A DNA stretch of 64,000 bases from Desulfitobacterium chlororespirans DSM 11544 (GTDB lineage Bacteria; Bacillota; Desulfitobacteriia; Desulfitobacteriales; Desulfitobacteriaceae): contig NZ_FRDN01000003.1 in NCBI RefSeq assembly GCF_900143285.1, positions 558,001 through 622,000 of the forward strand. Direction: 5' to 3'. This document shows positions 8,348-16,495 of this stretch, piece by piece. The stretch's first letter is position 1; the number at the start of each line of letters is the position of its first letter. The translations under genes and the position numbers were made by a program. Below the pieces are notes generated by a model, which was not told the origin of the DNA, searched no databases, and worked only from the letters and a program-made list of their open reading frames with translations.

Positions 8348-8872
8348 TCAATATCCCCTTGAATAATCCTCAAAACAATCGAGACAAACTTTTTTCCCCT
8401 CCTGGAGCCTCATTTTATGCTCAGGCGCGCCTTCCCCACAGATTTCACAGACCACCGATTTAAAGAGCCGGGCCTGCTTAGGCAAGGTAAAACCAGGCTT
8501 TTTAAACTCAAAAAGGTCATCCAGGGGAGCGGTCAGGATATAATTTTGACGTTCCTGACGGTTCATTTCCCCTGACGAGGGCTTCTGAAGAATGCGCACA
8601 CTTTCCCCAGTGTTTCTGTTGAAGAAGCTGAAGGCCATCTTTCCGGTGCCGCGATAGATAAGATTACCTTTACCAAAACTGCATCCCGTAATCACCTGCA
8701 CGGCGTCTGCTCCGCAGGCATCATTTTCCGTCACGCAGACGACTTCCTCATCCTGGGAAAACTTCAACCCCATTTTTTCCTGCACTGCTTCACATGCTCT
8801 GAAACCAATCGCTAATCCCGGGCACTCATGGCCATGAAAGGCCACCGCTTTTTCCCATAATTGCTGATCCAT
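8348..8872 (-). CDS. FmdE-family protein with C-terminal zinc ribbon
   Basis: The 174-residue product starts with the FmdE domain: HGHECPGLAIGFRACEA near residue 14, then TENDACGADAVQVITGCSFG near 50, whose Cys and His residues bind metal in this family. A small zinc ribbon closes it (CEICGE and CLDC). FmdE-type proteins are named after a subunit of molybdenum formylmethanofuran dehydrogenase. Stand-alone versions are common near molybdate or tungstate functions, and their job is not settled. The gene lies 58 bases behind a FecE-like ATPase on the same strand and is probably the last gene of that operon. ATG 8872 is chosen; a GTG two codons earlier is possible. Confidence 0.88.
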   Translation of the reverse strand: MDQQLWEKAVAFHGHECPGLAIGFRACEAVQEKMGLKFSQDEEVVCVTENDACGADAVQVITGCSFGKGNLIYRGTGKMAFSFFNRNTGESVRILQKPSSGEMNRQERQNYILTAPLDDLFEFKKPGFTLPKQARLFKSVVCEICGEGAPEHKMRLQEGKKVCLDCFEDYSRGY

Positions 8873-8930
8873 AATCACTCAATCCTCTCTTTAATTGATG
8901 CCTTATGATTAATTCATTATGCTCTTTACA

Positions 8931-9710
8931 TTATGCTTTACTCGACTTAACACCCTGCTCAGGGAAGGGCACGACCATTTTGGTCCCATGACAATATTCC
9001 ATAGCCACCGGTATGCCGTACACTTCACTGATAATCCTGGCATTCATGACTTCTTCGTCGCCATAGGCATAAATTCCTCCGCCTTTAATAAAGAGAAACC
9101 GGTCACAGTAGCGGAGGGCAAGATTCAAATCATGAATGACCATAAGAACACAGATGTTTTCCTCCTTGGCAATCTGTCCTACCAAGCCAAGCATATCATG
9201 CTGATTTTTCAGATCCAGATTGCTGGTCGGCTCATCCAGCAACAGCACTTTCGGCTGCTGGGTCAAGGCCCGGGCCAGCATGACTTTTTGCAGTTCCCCT
9301 CCGGAAAGCTCATCGATATAAGCTAAAGCCATGTGGGTTAAGGCCAACTTTTCCATCATGCTTTCAACGATCTCATAATCCGCCTGAGAGGGGCTGAGCT
9401 TGATATAGGGTTTGCGTCCCAGCATCACCGCATCAAACACTGTAAAACGGGAGGTTTCACTGTGTTGAGCTACATAAGCCATCTCTTTCGCCACATTGGT
9501 GCGGGACATGCTGCACAAATCCCGTTCATCCAGAAGAACCTGCCCAGAGCGTGGGGGCAATATTTTATTGAGGCATTTGATCAAGGTGCTTTTGCCCGCA
9601 CCGTTATTACCCAGAACAGCAACACAGTGTCCATAGGGAACTTCGAAATGCACATCTTTCAGGACAAGGCGGGAGCTATATTGAAAGCTTAGCTCTTGAA
9701 CTTTCAGCAT
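8931..9710 (-). CDS. FecE/BtuD-type ABC transporter ATP-binding protein
   Basis: This is the ATPase of a type II importer for metal chelates, cobalamin or oxyanions. The 259-residue product has Walker A (GNNGAGKST) near residue 36, the Q-loop, the signature LSGGELQKVMLARAL and Walker B (VLLLDEPT) followed by the H-loop (VIHDLN). The start at 9710 (MLKVQELSF) has AGGGGG upstream. Earlier in-frame codons fall inside the permease gene. It follows the permease by 2 bases. The ligand cannot be read from the ATPase. Confidence 0.95.
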   Translation of the reverse strand: MLKVQELSFQYSSRLVLKDVHFEVPYGHCVAVLGNNGAGKSTLIKCLNKILPPRSGQVLLDERDLCSMSRTNVAKEMAYVAQHSETSRFTVFDAVMLGRKPYIKLSPSQADYEIVESMMEKLALTHMALAYIDELSGGELQKVMLARALTQQPKVLLLDEPTSNLDLKNQHDMLGLVGQIAKEENICVLMVIHDLNLALRYCDRFLFIKGGGIYAYGDEEVMNARIISEVYGIPVAMEYCHGTKMVVPFPEQGVKSSKA

Positions 9711-9712
9711 AT

Positions 9713-10804
9713 TTATTTTTTCGCCCCCTTGTATATGAGATAGATGAACAGCGGTGCACCGAGAAATGAGGTTATGGCACCAATAGGCAGCACGATAGGT
9801 GCTATGATGGTTCGGGAACAAAGATCACTTAACAGCAGGATACAAGCCCCGGCCAACATGGAAGCCGGCAGTAAAAACCGGTAATCGCTGCCCACAAACT
9901 TTCTGACCATATGGGGTGCCACCAATCCCACAAAATCAATGATGCCCACGAATGATACCGCACTGGCTGCCAGCAGGGCAGCCAGCACCATGCTGACTAT
10001 AATCAGCTGATCCACATGGATCCCCAAACTCCGCGCCGTCTGCGTTCCACTTTGTATCCCATTGTAACTCCAGCTGTTAAACATAAAATAGACAAAAGTC
10101 GGACCAAGAATGATAAGGATCAGCCCAATTTCATGCCAGCTGGTGCGTCCAAGATCGCCAAAAGTCCAATAGACTACCGAAGCCAACGCCACATCGTCGG
10201 CAAAGTATTGAACCAAGGCAACCCCCCCGCGAAACAGAGAAGAAAGAGCGACGCCGGCTAAGACCATGGCGGCAGGGGTAACGGTTTTGATCCGGGATAA
10301 GAGCAAAATAACGAATACGGAGATCATCCCCCCCATAAAAGCGCATCCTGTGACCAGATAGGGGTTGGTAATACTGATTGCCCCGCTTCCTGCGGCATTA
10401 TGCTGAGAGCCCGCGCTAAAATAAACGATAGCAATGGCGGCCCCGAAGGCAGCCCCATGAGAGATGCCCAAGGTTGATGACGAGGCCAGGGGATTGCGCA
10501 GCACACTTTGCATGACACAGCCGGCCAAAGCCAAGGCCCCGCCCACCACGATGGCGGTAAAGATGCGGGGCAGACGTACGTTCCAAACGATGGCCTGGGC
10601 CTGAGCCGAACCTGTGCCTATAAATGTCCTGAAAACTTCTCCCAAAGTCAGACCGGCGGAACCGGCTGTAATCGAAAACAGGGCTACACCGATCAGCAGG
10701 GCAACCAGCACCAGGATGACAAACCGTTTTCCGGCCATATACCTTCCGTAAGCTTCCCGATAGTGAAGCCCACTCCCATTATTGACCAAGTGTAATCTTT
10801 CCAA
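9713..10804 (-). CDS. FecCD-family ABC transporter permease
   Basis: This is the membrane subunit of the importer, with about ten hydrophobic segments. Family marks include VRLPRIFTAIVVGGALALAG, QSVLRNPLASSSTLGISHG and the C-terminal GLVAPHMVRKFVG. The longest frame starts with TTG at 10804 and overlaps the binding-protein gene by 26 bases. An ATG at 10738 (MAGKRFVIL) with GGAAGG just upstream is an equally good start. Together with its neighbours it makes a complete FecB-FecCD-FecE importer. Only one permease gene is present, so it would act as a homodimer like BtuC. Confidence 0.93.
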   Translation of the reverse strand: MERLHLVNNGSGLHYREAYGRYMAGKRFVILVLVALLIGVALFSITAGSAGLTLGEVFRTFIGTGSAQAQAIVWNVRLPRIFTAIVVGGALALAGCVMQSVLRNPLASSSTLGISHGAAFGAAIAIVYFSAGSQHNAAGSGAISITNPYLVTGCAFMGGMISVFVILLLSRIKTVTPAAMVLAGVALSSLFRGGVALVQYFADDVALASVVYWTFGDLGRTSWHEIGLILIILGPTFVYFMFNSWSYNGIQSGTQTARSLGIHVDQLIIVSMVLAALLAASAVSFVGIIDFVGLVAPHMVRKFVGSDYRFLLPASMLAGACILLLSDLCSRTIIAPIVLPIGAITSFLGAPLFIYLIYKGAKK

Positions 10805-11900
10805 AGGTCAACCCGACCTCCTTCATTTCGGAATAGATCCCCTTTCCCAAAAAGTTTTTAAATATCTCCTCAGTCTTAGTCTCTATATCCAGATCGGCAA
10901 ACTTCCCGGGGAACAGAACCTTACCTGCATAATAAGCATCGGCGATGGCCATCTCGATATTCGTCGTATAATTATTAAAGCTGATGATCGAATAGACATT
11001 GCCTTCCTTCACAGCACGCAAAGAATTGAAATAATCGGGCTTCTTGTTATATTCCTCATTGACCAGATTTATATTGCCGGGGTCAAGGAAGATATAGTCG
11101 GGATCCCAGACCTGAATCTGCTCCCAATCCACTTCAAAGCCTTCTTTTTTCCCTACCTCATCCGCCACCCCACTGACATTGATGGCTTTAAGAGGTCCCA
11201 AACCGCCGTAGGTTCCGGCAAATCCCCGGCCCCCTTGATTGGATATAGCGCCGACATACACCGTCGGCTTGTCTGCCTCCGGAATATCCTTAGTGCGGTC
11301 ACTGAGATCGGCCTCATACTGGTCCAGATAGGTAATCACCTCAGCACAGCGTTCTTCTTTCCCCAATATTTCACCAATCAATTTTAGGGATTGAACGGTA
11401 TTTTCTTCAAACAAATTACCCTGAATAGCTGTCGATACGACAGGGATACCTGTTTTAGCGGCCAGCTGGTCAAGGGCATCACTGGTATAACTGCAGAAAA
11501 TGACATCCGGCTGCAGGGCGATTATCTGCTCTTCATAGGCGGTATAACCCCGGCCGCCTCCCTTGCCGATACTGGGGAGGTCTTTGAACTGATCATGATA
11601 GACATAGTTATAAGGCCGTCCTATCACCCTGCTTTTGTCGGTATCTTCAATACCAATCACGAGATCCACGGCCTGGGCATAAGTGATCAGCCGCAGAGCA
11701 CCGGCACCTGTACAAATGATGGAATCGATCTTGGTCGGTATTTCCACCTCTCTTCCCATCATATCGGTAATTACCTGTGTGCTTTTCTCTGTATCATTCT
11801 CTTTCTCGCCATCCGTCTGATCGGAATTCTGAGACACCTGGTTTGTGCATCCTATCAGAATAAGCATAGGAATCATCAGAAAAAGCAACCATTTCTTCAT
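10779..11900 (-). CDS. FecB/BtuF-type substrate-binding lipoprotein
   Basis: This is the extracellular binding protein of the importer. A lipoprotein signal ends at Cys18 (LILIGC). The mature part begins with the type II binding-protein signature ITDMMGREVEIPTKIDSII and continues in two lobes (GIPVVSTAI and the C-terminal KVLFPGKFADL). The ligand is unknown. The fold serves siderophores, haem, cobalamin, nickel chelates and, in the Haemophilus MolBC-A system, molybdate. The FmdE gene at the end of the operon makes molybdate or tungstate worth considering. GGGGAG precedes the ATG. A long structured leader lies upstream. Confidence 0.93.
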   Translation of the reverse strand: MKKWLLFLMIPMLILIGCTNQVSQNSDQTDGEKENDTEKSTQVITDMMGREVEIPTKIDSIICTGAGALRLITYAQAVDLVIGIEDTDKSRVIGRPYNYVYHDQFKDLPSIGKGGGRGYTAYEEQIIALQPDVIFCSYTSDALDQLAAKTGIPVVSTAIQGNLFEENTVQSLKLIGEILGKEERCAEVITYLDQYEADLSDRTKDIPEADKPTVYVGAISNQGGRGFAGTYGGLGPLKAINVSGVADEVGKKEGFEVDWEQIQVWDPDYIFLDPGNINLVNEEYNKKPDYFNSLRAVKEGNVYSIISFNNYTTNIEMAIADAYYAGKVLFPGKFADLDIETKTEEIFKNFLGKGIYSEMKEVGLTFGKITLGQ

Positions 11901-11978
11901 AACGTCAATCTCCCCTTTTTATTTTTTTAAATATTTTTATATATGTTTTGGATAAAAGTATGCTGAGCTTTATTATTT

Positions 11979-12279
11979 AAGAAGAAACTCATCTATTGAG
12001 CTCTAACCTAAAGAGATCAATAATGAGCAAGGAAGAGAAGGTATATTGAACCCTGCCAAGGGAATCCAATATCAGCTGTTCAAGGATCTAACCAACCAAG
12101 GAAATGCAAAAAGACCATGAAGCGTCCGCCCTATAGTTAGGGTAAACAGACCTCCATGGTCTTCGTTATACTATGAAGATTTACCTTCACTGGAATAATC
12201 TCGCTAAGCACTTTTAAAAGGGTATGTACAGATTAACAATTCTTCCCTTCTCCTACAAGCCCCCAAGGGGGATATTTTT
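11979..12279 (-). promoter_or_regulatory. Three-hairpin leader, copy A, in front of the FecBCD-type operon
   Basis: In transcription order there is a conserved upstream block (12279-12234), a -10 TATAAC (12170-12165), then hairpin 1 (12164-12108). Hairpin 1 has the arm CCATGGAGGT, a CCCTA/TAGGG inner stem, the arm CTTCATGG and TTTTT. Hairpin 2 follows (12074-12042, ATATTGGATTCCC with GGGTTCAATAT), then hairpin 3 (12027-11988, CTCAT-TATTGA with TCAATA-ATGAG) followed by TTTCTTCTT. The binding-protein gene starts 78 bases on. The element is repeated at 13.5-13.8 kb and in shorter form at 24.5-24.75 kb. It fills most of the gene-free stretch 11901-12613. Confidence 0.7.
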
Positions 12280-12409
12280 ATACTATTCTTAATATTCCTT
12301 AGTATTGTTATCCCTCCAGGTTTGCTATAGCTTTACTTTTCTAGCATTGTTTTTTACTAAAAGTTCACTTATATTTTAAGCTTGAATCAGGCTGAGCTTA
12401 TAAAAGAAC

Positions 12410-12501
12410 TCATTTTATCGTTCCCAAATCCGAGGAACCAAAAAATGAGCAAGAGTAGGAGGTATATTGAACCGATAAATTGTTAAGGAATATAAATCGG
12501 T
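12410..12501 (-). terminator. Hairpins 2 and 3 of the leader family without hairpin 1, after the methyltransferase gene
   Basis: The minus strand holds a hairpin at 12501-12473 (CGATTTATATTCC with its partner ATCG) and then a hairpin-3 relative at 12450-12410. In the latter CTCATTTT pairs with AAAATGAG and GGTTCC with GGGAAC, followed by TTCTTTTAT. It follows the methyltransferase stop at 12614 and probably ends that transcript. Confidence 0.6.
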
Positions 12502-12613
12502 CACAATAACGTATTGCCAAATTAAGCTCATGACTAATGATGGCTACGCAGATGTTATATTCTTTATGCTTATACTCTATTTTTTCTTTCCTAACTTGGG
12601 ACTTGCGCGATAA

Positions 12614-13429
12614 TTACACTACCTGCCAAAACAGGGTGGCAATAGTCGTATCGACCTCTTCATAGATAAAACCATCCCGCGCCAGTGATTTAATATAATC
12701 CTTAAGCTTTTCTTCTTCCGGCCGAGTGATCTCCCGATAGGTTTTCACTCTGTTGATATACAAGCCATAGGCTTCTTCAATCGTTTTTTCCATCTTCCAG
12801 GTTTGCTGCTCATATTCCAGCCGGGGCAGATATCCCTGTCCCCATAACAGTGCAAAGGCCAGCAAAACTTCTTCATCAGCACTCTCCCGGCGTCCGCTGA
12901 TACCGACCAGCTTTTTGAGCTCATCGGACACCGGGTCTTTTCGTTTAATTGGCTTGGCTAACACACACCAGTCTTTGGACGCCGCCGTCAGCTTTTCAAA
13001 AGTATCTGCACTCTGGATGGCCGGTGTCATACGGGCCAAGACCAAATCAAACTTTTTTTGATACCCGGCAGCTTCGATGTCCAGTTGATGCCAGTCTGCA
13101 CAGAAAAACTCACTATTGCCGATATGATATTCCACCATTTTTTGTTGGGCAATTTCAATCATTTGGGGAGATAAATCCAATCCGGTGATATGTTGGCAGC
13201 GCTCGGCTATGGCCAAGGAATATTTCCCCGCACCACAGCCAACGTCTAAGACAAGGCTCTCCGGGTTCAGCATCTTGTTCTTTTCCAACAGGTTTAAGAA
13301 GGAATTCTCTTTAAAATCAGGCAGTTCAAATTCCCCGAAGCTCCCGGCCATTGAGTTCCACATATCCACACTGGCCTGCTTGTTTTGTTTTCTTAGTTTC
13401 CATTTTTCACGAATTTGCTCACTATCCAT
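12614..13429 (-). CDS. Class I SAM-dependent methyltransferase
   Basis: The 271-residue product has the SAM-binding motif I VLDVGCGAGKYSLAIA near residue 60 and the acidic loop (GLDLSPQMIEIAQ), then FDLVLARMTP as motif II. The methyl acceptor is unknown. The N-terminus is highly charged (EQIREKWKLRKQNKQ). ATAGGAGG precedes the ATG at 13429. It sits between two copies of the hairpin leader and next to a broken methyltransferase and ABC exporters, so it probably modifies a small molecule or metal chelate handled by the island. It is not a close copy of the enzyme at 23.7 kb. Confidence 0.88.
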   Translation of the reverse strand: MDSEQIREKWKLRKQNKQASVDMWNSMAGSFGEFELPDFKENSFLNLLEKNKMLNPESLVLDVGCGAGKYSLAIAERCQHITGLDLSPQMIEIAQQKMVEYHIGNSEFFCADWHQLDIEAAGYQKKFDLVLARMTPAIQSADTFEKLTAASKDWCVLAKPIKRKDPVSDELKKLVGISGRRESADEEVLLAFALLWGQGYLPRLEYEQQTWKMEKTIEEAYGLYINRVKTYREITRPEEEKLKDYIKSLARDGFIYEEVDTTIATLFWQVV

Positions 13430-13506
13430 CCCTTACCTCCTATTGATTGTTTTACCAAGCTTCTATCTATACACTTAAGCCTATTTTCAAGAAATAAGCC
13501 TGTTTA

Positions 13507-13813
13507 GAAAAGAAACCCATCTTATCGATCCCAGACCCAAATGGGACCAAAAAATGAGCAAAAAGAGAAGGTATATTGAATCCTGCCAAGGAAATCCAAT
13601 ATCAACTATTATGAGAACCTGACAACCTAATGAAAACTCAATGAAATGCAAAAAGACCATGAAGTGCCTGCCCTATAGTTAGGGTAAACAGACCTCCATG
13701 GTCTTCGTTATACTATGATAGGGGGATACGTCCAATCCATAGTCAACCCCTGAATCTAAGTCTATCCTAACAATTCTTTCCTTATCTTACAAGCCCCTTG
13801 GGGGGATCTTTTT
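13507..13813 (-). promoter_or_regulatory. Three-hairpin leader, copy B, in front of the methyltransferase
   Basis: This has the same order as copy A: upstream block 13813-13768, TATAAC at 13712-13707, hairpin 1 at 13705-13650 with CCATGGAGGT and CTTCATGG arms and TTTTT, hairpin 2 at 13604-13572 (TCC/GGA where copy A has CCC/GGG), and hairpin 3 at 13558-13516 (CTCATTTT with AAGATGGG, GGTCCC with GGGATC) followed by TTTCTTTT. It fills the gene-free stretch 13430-13905. TTGGAC at a 17-base distance from TATAAC is a weak -35. Confidence 0.7.
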
Positions 13814-13905
13814 TTAAAATTCTCAATACTCCGCCCCTTTAGATTTGCTACCGGTGTATTTGATCATTTAATGCTCTCTAGATCAATATTTCGGCTGCAA
13901 TCAGT

Positions 13906-14665
13906 TCAGTCTGCCTTCACCACACAGATCATAAATGTCGGAATTGTCTTATATAATTGCTCATAATATTCGTCATACAATCCTTTGGGAAGGCTAAATT
14001 TCACAGCAATCTCTTCACAGCCCATATTGGCGAGAGTCATAAAATCCCATTGCGGTCGCCAGCAGCAGGAAAGCGGCAGCTCTCTGAAGATATTGTCCAG
14101 CTCCTCGCCATGATCACTTTCTTTGAGCTCAAAACCATGTTCAACCACAGCGGCCTGCCCTTCCTCAAAGTTACGCCTCGCTGTGTCGTCACGCAGATGC
14201 AGAAACCAGTTTGCGTCGAAGTTAATCAGCTTCCCGTGGGGTTTAAGAACACGGAGCCATTCACCATAAGCACGTTCCGGGTTCTCTAATACCCAGGTAA
14301 TATTTCTGCTGATCACCATATCAAATACAGAATCTCGGAACGCCAGGTTCTGCGCATCCATCTGCATCAGCTTAGGTTAGCTCCGGTCTGCCCAGCTTCT
14401 GTATATTTTTACGAGCCTCTTCAAGCATTTTACCGTTAAAATCTACGGCAGTGACGTGGTGGCCCATACCGCTCAGAAAAATCTCAAAAAAACCGGCGCC
14501 ACACCCTACATCCAAAATCTCTAGTTTTCTATCAATCTGAACAAAGGGCTCCAGAATGCTTTGCCAGAGCGCGTTTTTCTCACTTGTTAACTCATCGATA
14601 CTGATTTCTGTAAAGGCTTCCGCTTGGGTACTCCAGTAATTATTGACGATAGCCAATTTGCTCAC
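13906..14665 (-). pseudogene. Class I SAM methyltransferase with a one-base frameshift
   Basis: Two consecutive frames together make one methyltransferase. 14665-14372 carries the N-terminus with motif I (EILDVGCGAGFFEIFLSGMG), and 14367-13906 carries the rest (VISRNITWVLENPERAYGEW, LKPHGKLINFDANW). At the junction, deleting one T from ACCTAAG would restore ...PELTKLMQMDAQ... without a gap. It is a paralogue of the enzyme at 23718-24473, which shares RNVTWILYEPEKAFKEWLR. Either the gene has recently died or the base is a sequencing error. The start is GTG at 14665. Confidence 0.85.
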
Positions 14666-14716
14666 ACCGCTTTCTGATTAATTGAATTCTCATGACTACT
14701 TCTTAATTAAATCTCA

Positions 14717-16495
14717 TCACGACTTTAACACTCCGCTCTTATCAACCTGATTGACCACCAGATCTTTATAAAAGCCTTCCTGTGCAATCAATTCGCTGTG
14801 ATGCCCCACCTGCACGACGCGGCCTTTGTCGAGCACCACCAGCTTGTCTGCCGCCATGATCGTGGACAGGCGATGGGCAACGACAACCGTGGTTCTACCG
14901 CCTAATTTATCATGGAGCGCCTGCTGAATGAACTTCTCGTTCTCACTGTCCAGACTGGAGACTGCCTCATCCAAGACAAGGATGGGCGGGTTTTTCAGTA
15001 TGGCACGAGCAATCGCGATACGCTGCCGCTGTCCCCCGGAAAGGCAAAAACCCCGTTCTCCCGCTATCGTATCGTACCCATGGGGCTGCTCCATAATGAA
15101 ATCATGAGCATAGGCCGCCTTGGCCGCTTCTTCAATTTCCGCATCCGTCGCCTCCGGCTTGCCCAGCCGGATATTCTCCCTGATGGAAACATTGAAAAGA
15201 AAAACATCCTGCAGAACCGCCGCGGTTAAGTCACGCAGGTTATCCAAAGAGATGTGGCGGATATCGACGCCACCAATGCGTATGGAACCGCCTTCAGCAT
15301 CCCAATAGCGCAGCAAAAGGTTGATACATGTGCTTTTGCCGGCGCCGGAGGGGCCGACCAGGGCAACGGTCTGGCCTGGCTCTATAGCAAAGCTCACATC
15401 GTGCAGGACTTCGTCCAGAGCATCGTCATAGCGAAATGAAACATGCTCAAATACGACGCTATGCTGAAGCGAGGAGCAATCAATATCCTTCCCATCGTCT
15501 TTTACGACAGGAGCGGCATCAAAAACCATCTGAATGCGGTTGGCTGCGGCAAAAACATTGCCAAGATTTCTCGCTACACCGCATACTTCAATGATCGGGC
15601 TGAAAAGCAATGCGGAGAGCATGACGACCATGGGATAGACCTCAAAATCCAAACTATTTTGGGAGACAAATACGGCGGTCACAGCCATGACGATAACAGT
15701 AAAGACGCCCACAAAAATCTGCATCAGCGCACTCTCCGTCCCCGCCCGTTTACCGTATGTCAATTGCGCATCGTAGAGATTTTGCATGCTTTCCTTATTT
15801 CTCCCTTTGTAGCGCTCCAGATAATTCAGAGTCAGCAGCTCGCGCAATCCCTGAATGCCTTCGATTGTGACTGCATTCGCTTCGGCTGCTTTTTCACGGA
15901 CTTTTCTGCCCTGCTCATCTGCCTTTTTCTGCAGCAGAAAGGGTGTCCATAGTGTTAATATGGAAAATATCATCATGAGAATAGAAAGCAGAATATGAAT
16001 CTTGGCCAGCAGGATAAGCAGCACTATCGTAATGGCCACCGCCACCAGGAAGCTTCCGAAGGTATGCGCCAGAAACCACTCCAGAATTTCGACATCACTC
16101 ATCAGCGTGGCCCCGATCTGACCGGAACGCTTCTTTAAAACGAAGGCCGGCGAGATGGTTTCCAGCTTGTCATACAACTTGATCCTGAAATCTCTCAAGA
16201 CCCGGTAAGCTACATCATGGCCGAACCACATCTCTCCGTAATACATAACAGCTCTCAAAACAATACAAACGCAAAGCCAGCTAAAGAGAACGGAGAATTC
16301 AGACAAAAGTCTGCCTTCCATGGCCAGGGCCGCCATGTAGGCCACGATGCCGGCGGAGCCGATTGTACCTATGTGCTTTAAAAAGGTTGTGACGATGGTG
16401 GCTATCATCTCCAAGGAATAGGGCTTCATGGAGGCGATGAGGCGGAGGGTATTTTTAATACGCGTCGTTTCCTTCCTGCTTTCCCCGTTAGGCAT
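14717..16495 (-). CDS. ABC exporter-type half-transporter (partner 2)
   Basis: The product (592 residues) has six membrane segments in the first 320 residues and a nucleotide-binding domain with Walker A (VGPSGAGKST), signature LSGGQRQRIAIARAIL and Walker B (ILVLDEAVSSLDSE). The ATG at 16495 has AGAGGGG at a good distance and overlaps the previous gene's stop by 8 bases, showing translational coupling. With its partner it forms a heterodimeric exporter-fold transporter. Pairs of this architecture also include YbtP-YbtQ and IrtAB, which import metal-siderophore complexes, so the direction of transport is open. Confidence 0.92.
   Translation of the reverse strand: MPNGESRKETTRIKNTLRLIASMKPYSLEMIATIVTTFLKHIGTIGSAGIVAYMAALAMEGRLLSEFSVLFSWLCVCIVLRAVMYYGEMWFGHDVAYRVLRDFRIKLYDKLETISPAFVLKKRSGQIGATLMSDVEILEWFLAHTFGSFLVAVAITIVLLILLAKIHILLSILMMIFSILTLWTPFLLQKKADEQGRKVREKAAEANAVTIEGIQGLRELLTLNYLERYKGRNKESMQNLYDAQLTYGKRAGTESALMQIFVGVFTVIVMAVTAVFVSQNSLDFEVYPMVVMLSALLFSPIIEVCGVARNLGNVFAAANRIQMVFDAAPVVKDDGKDIDCSSLQHSVVFEHVSFRYDDALDEVLHDVSFAIEPGQTVALVGPSGAGKSTCINLLLRYWDAEGGSIRIGGVDIRHISLDNLRDLTAAVLQDVFLFNVSIRENIRLGKPEATDAEIEEAAKAAYAHDFIMEQPHGYDTIAGERGFCLSGGQRQRIAIARAILKNPPILVLDEAVSSLDSENEKFIQQALHDKLGGRTTVVVAHRLSTIMAADKLVVLDKGRVVQVGHHSELIAQEGFYKDLVVNQVDKSGVLKS

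Noticed and set aside
12108-12164. Leader hairpin as a NiCo (czcD), molybdenum cofactor or T-box element
   Set aside because: I compared the conserved bases I know for these classes. None has CCATGGAGGT, and the T-box AGGGTGGNACCGCG is absent. A covariance search would settle it.
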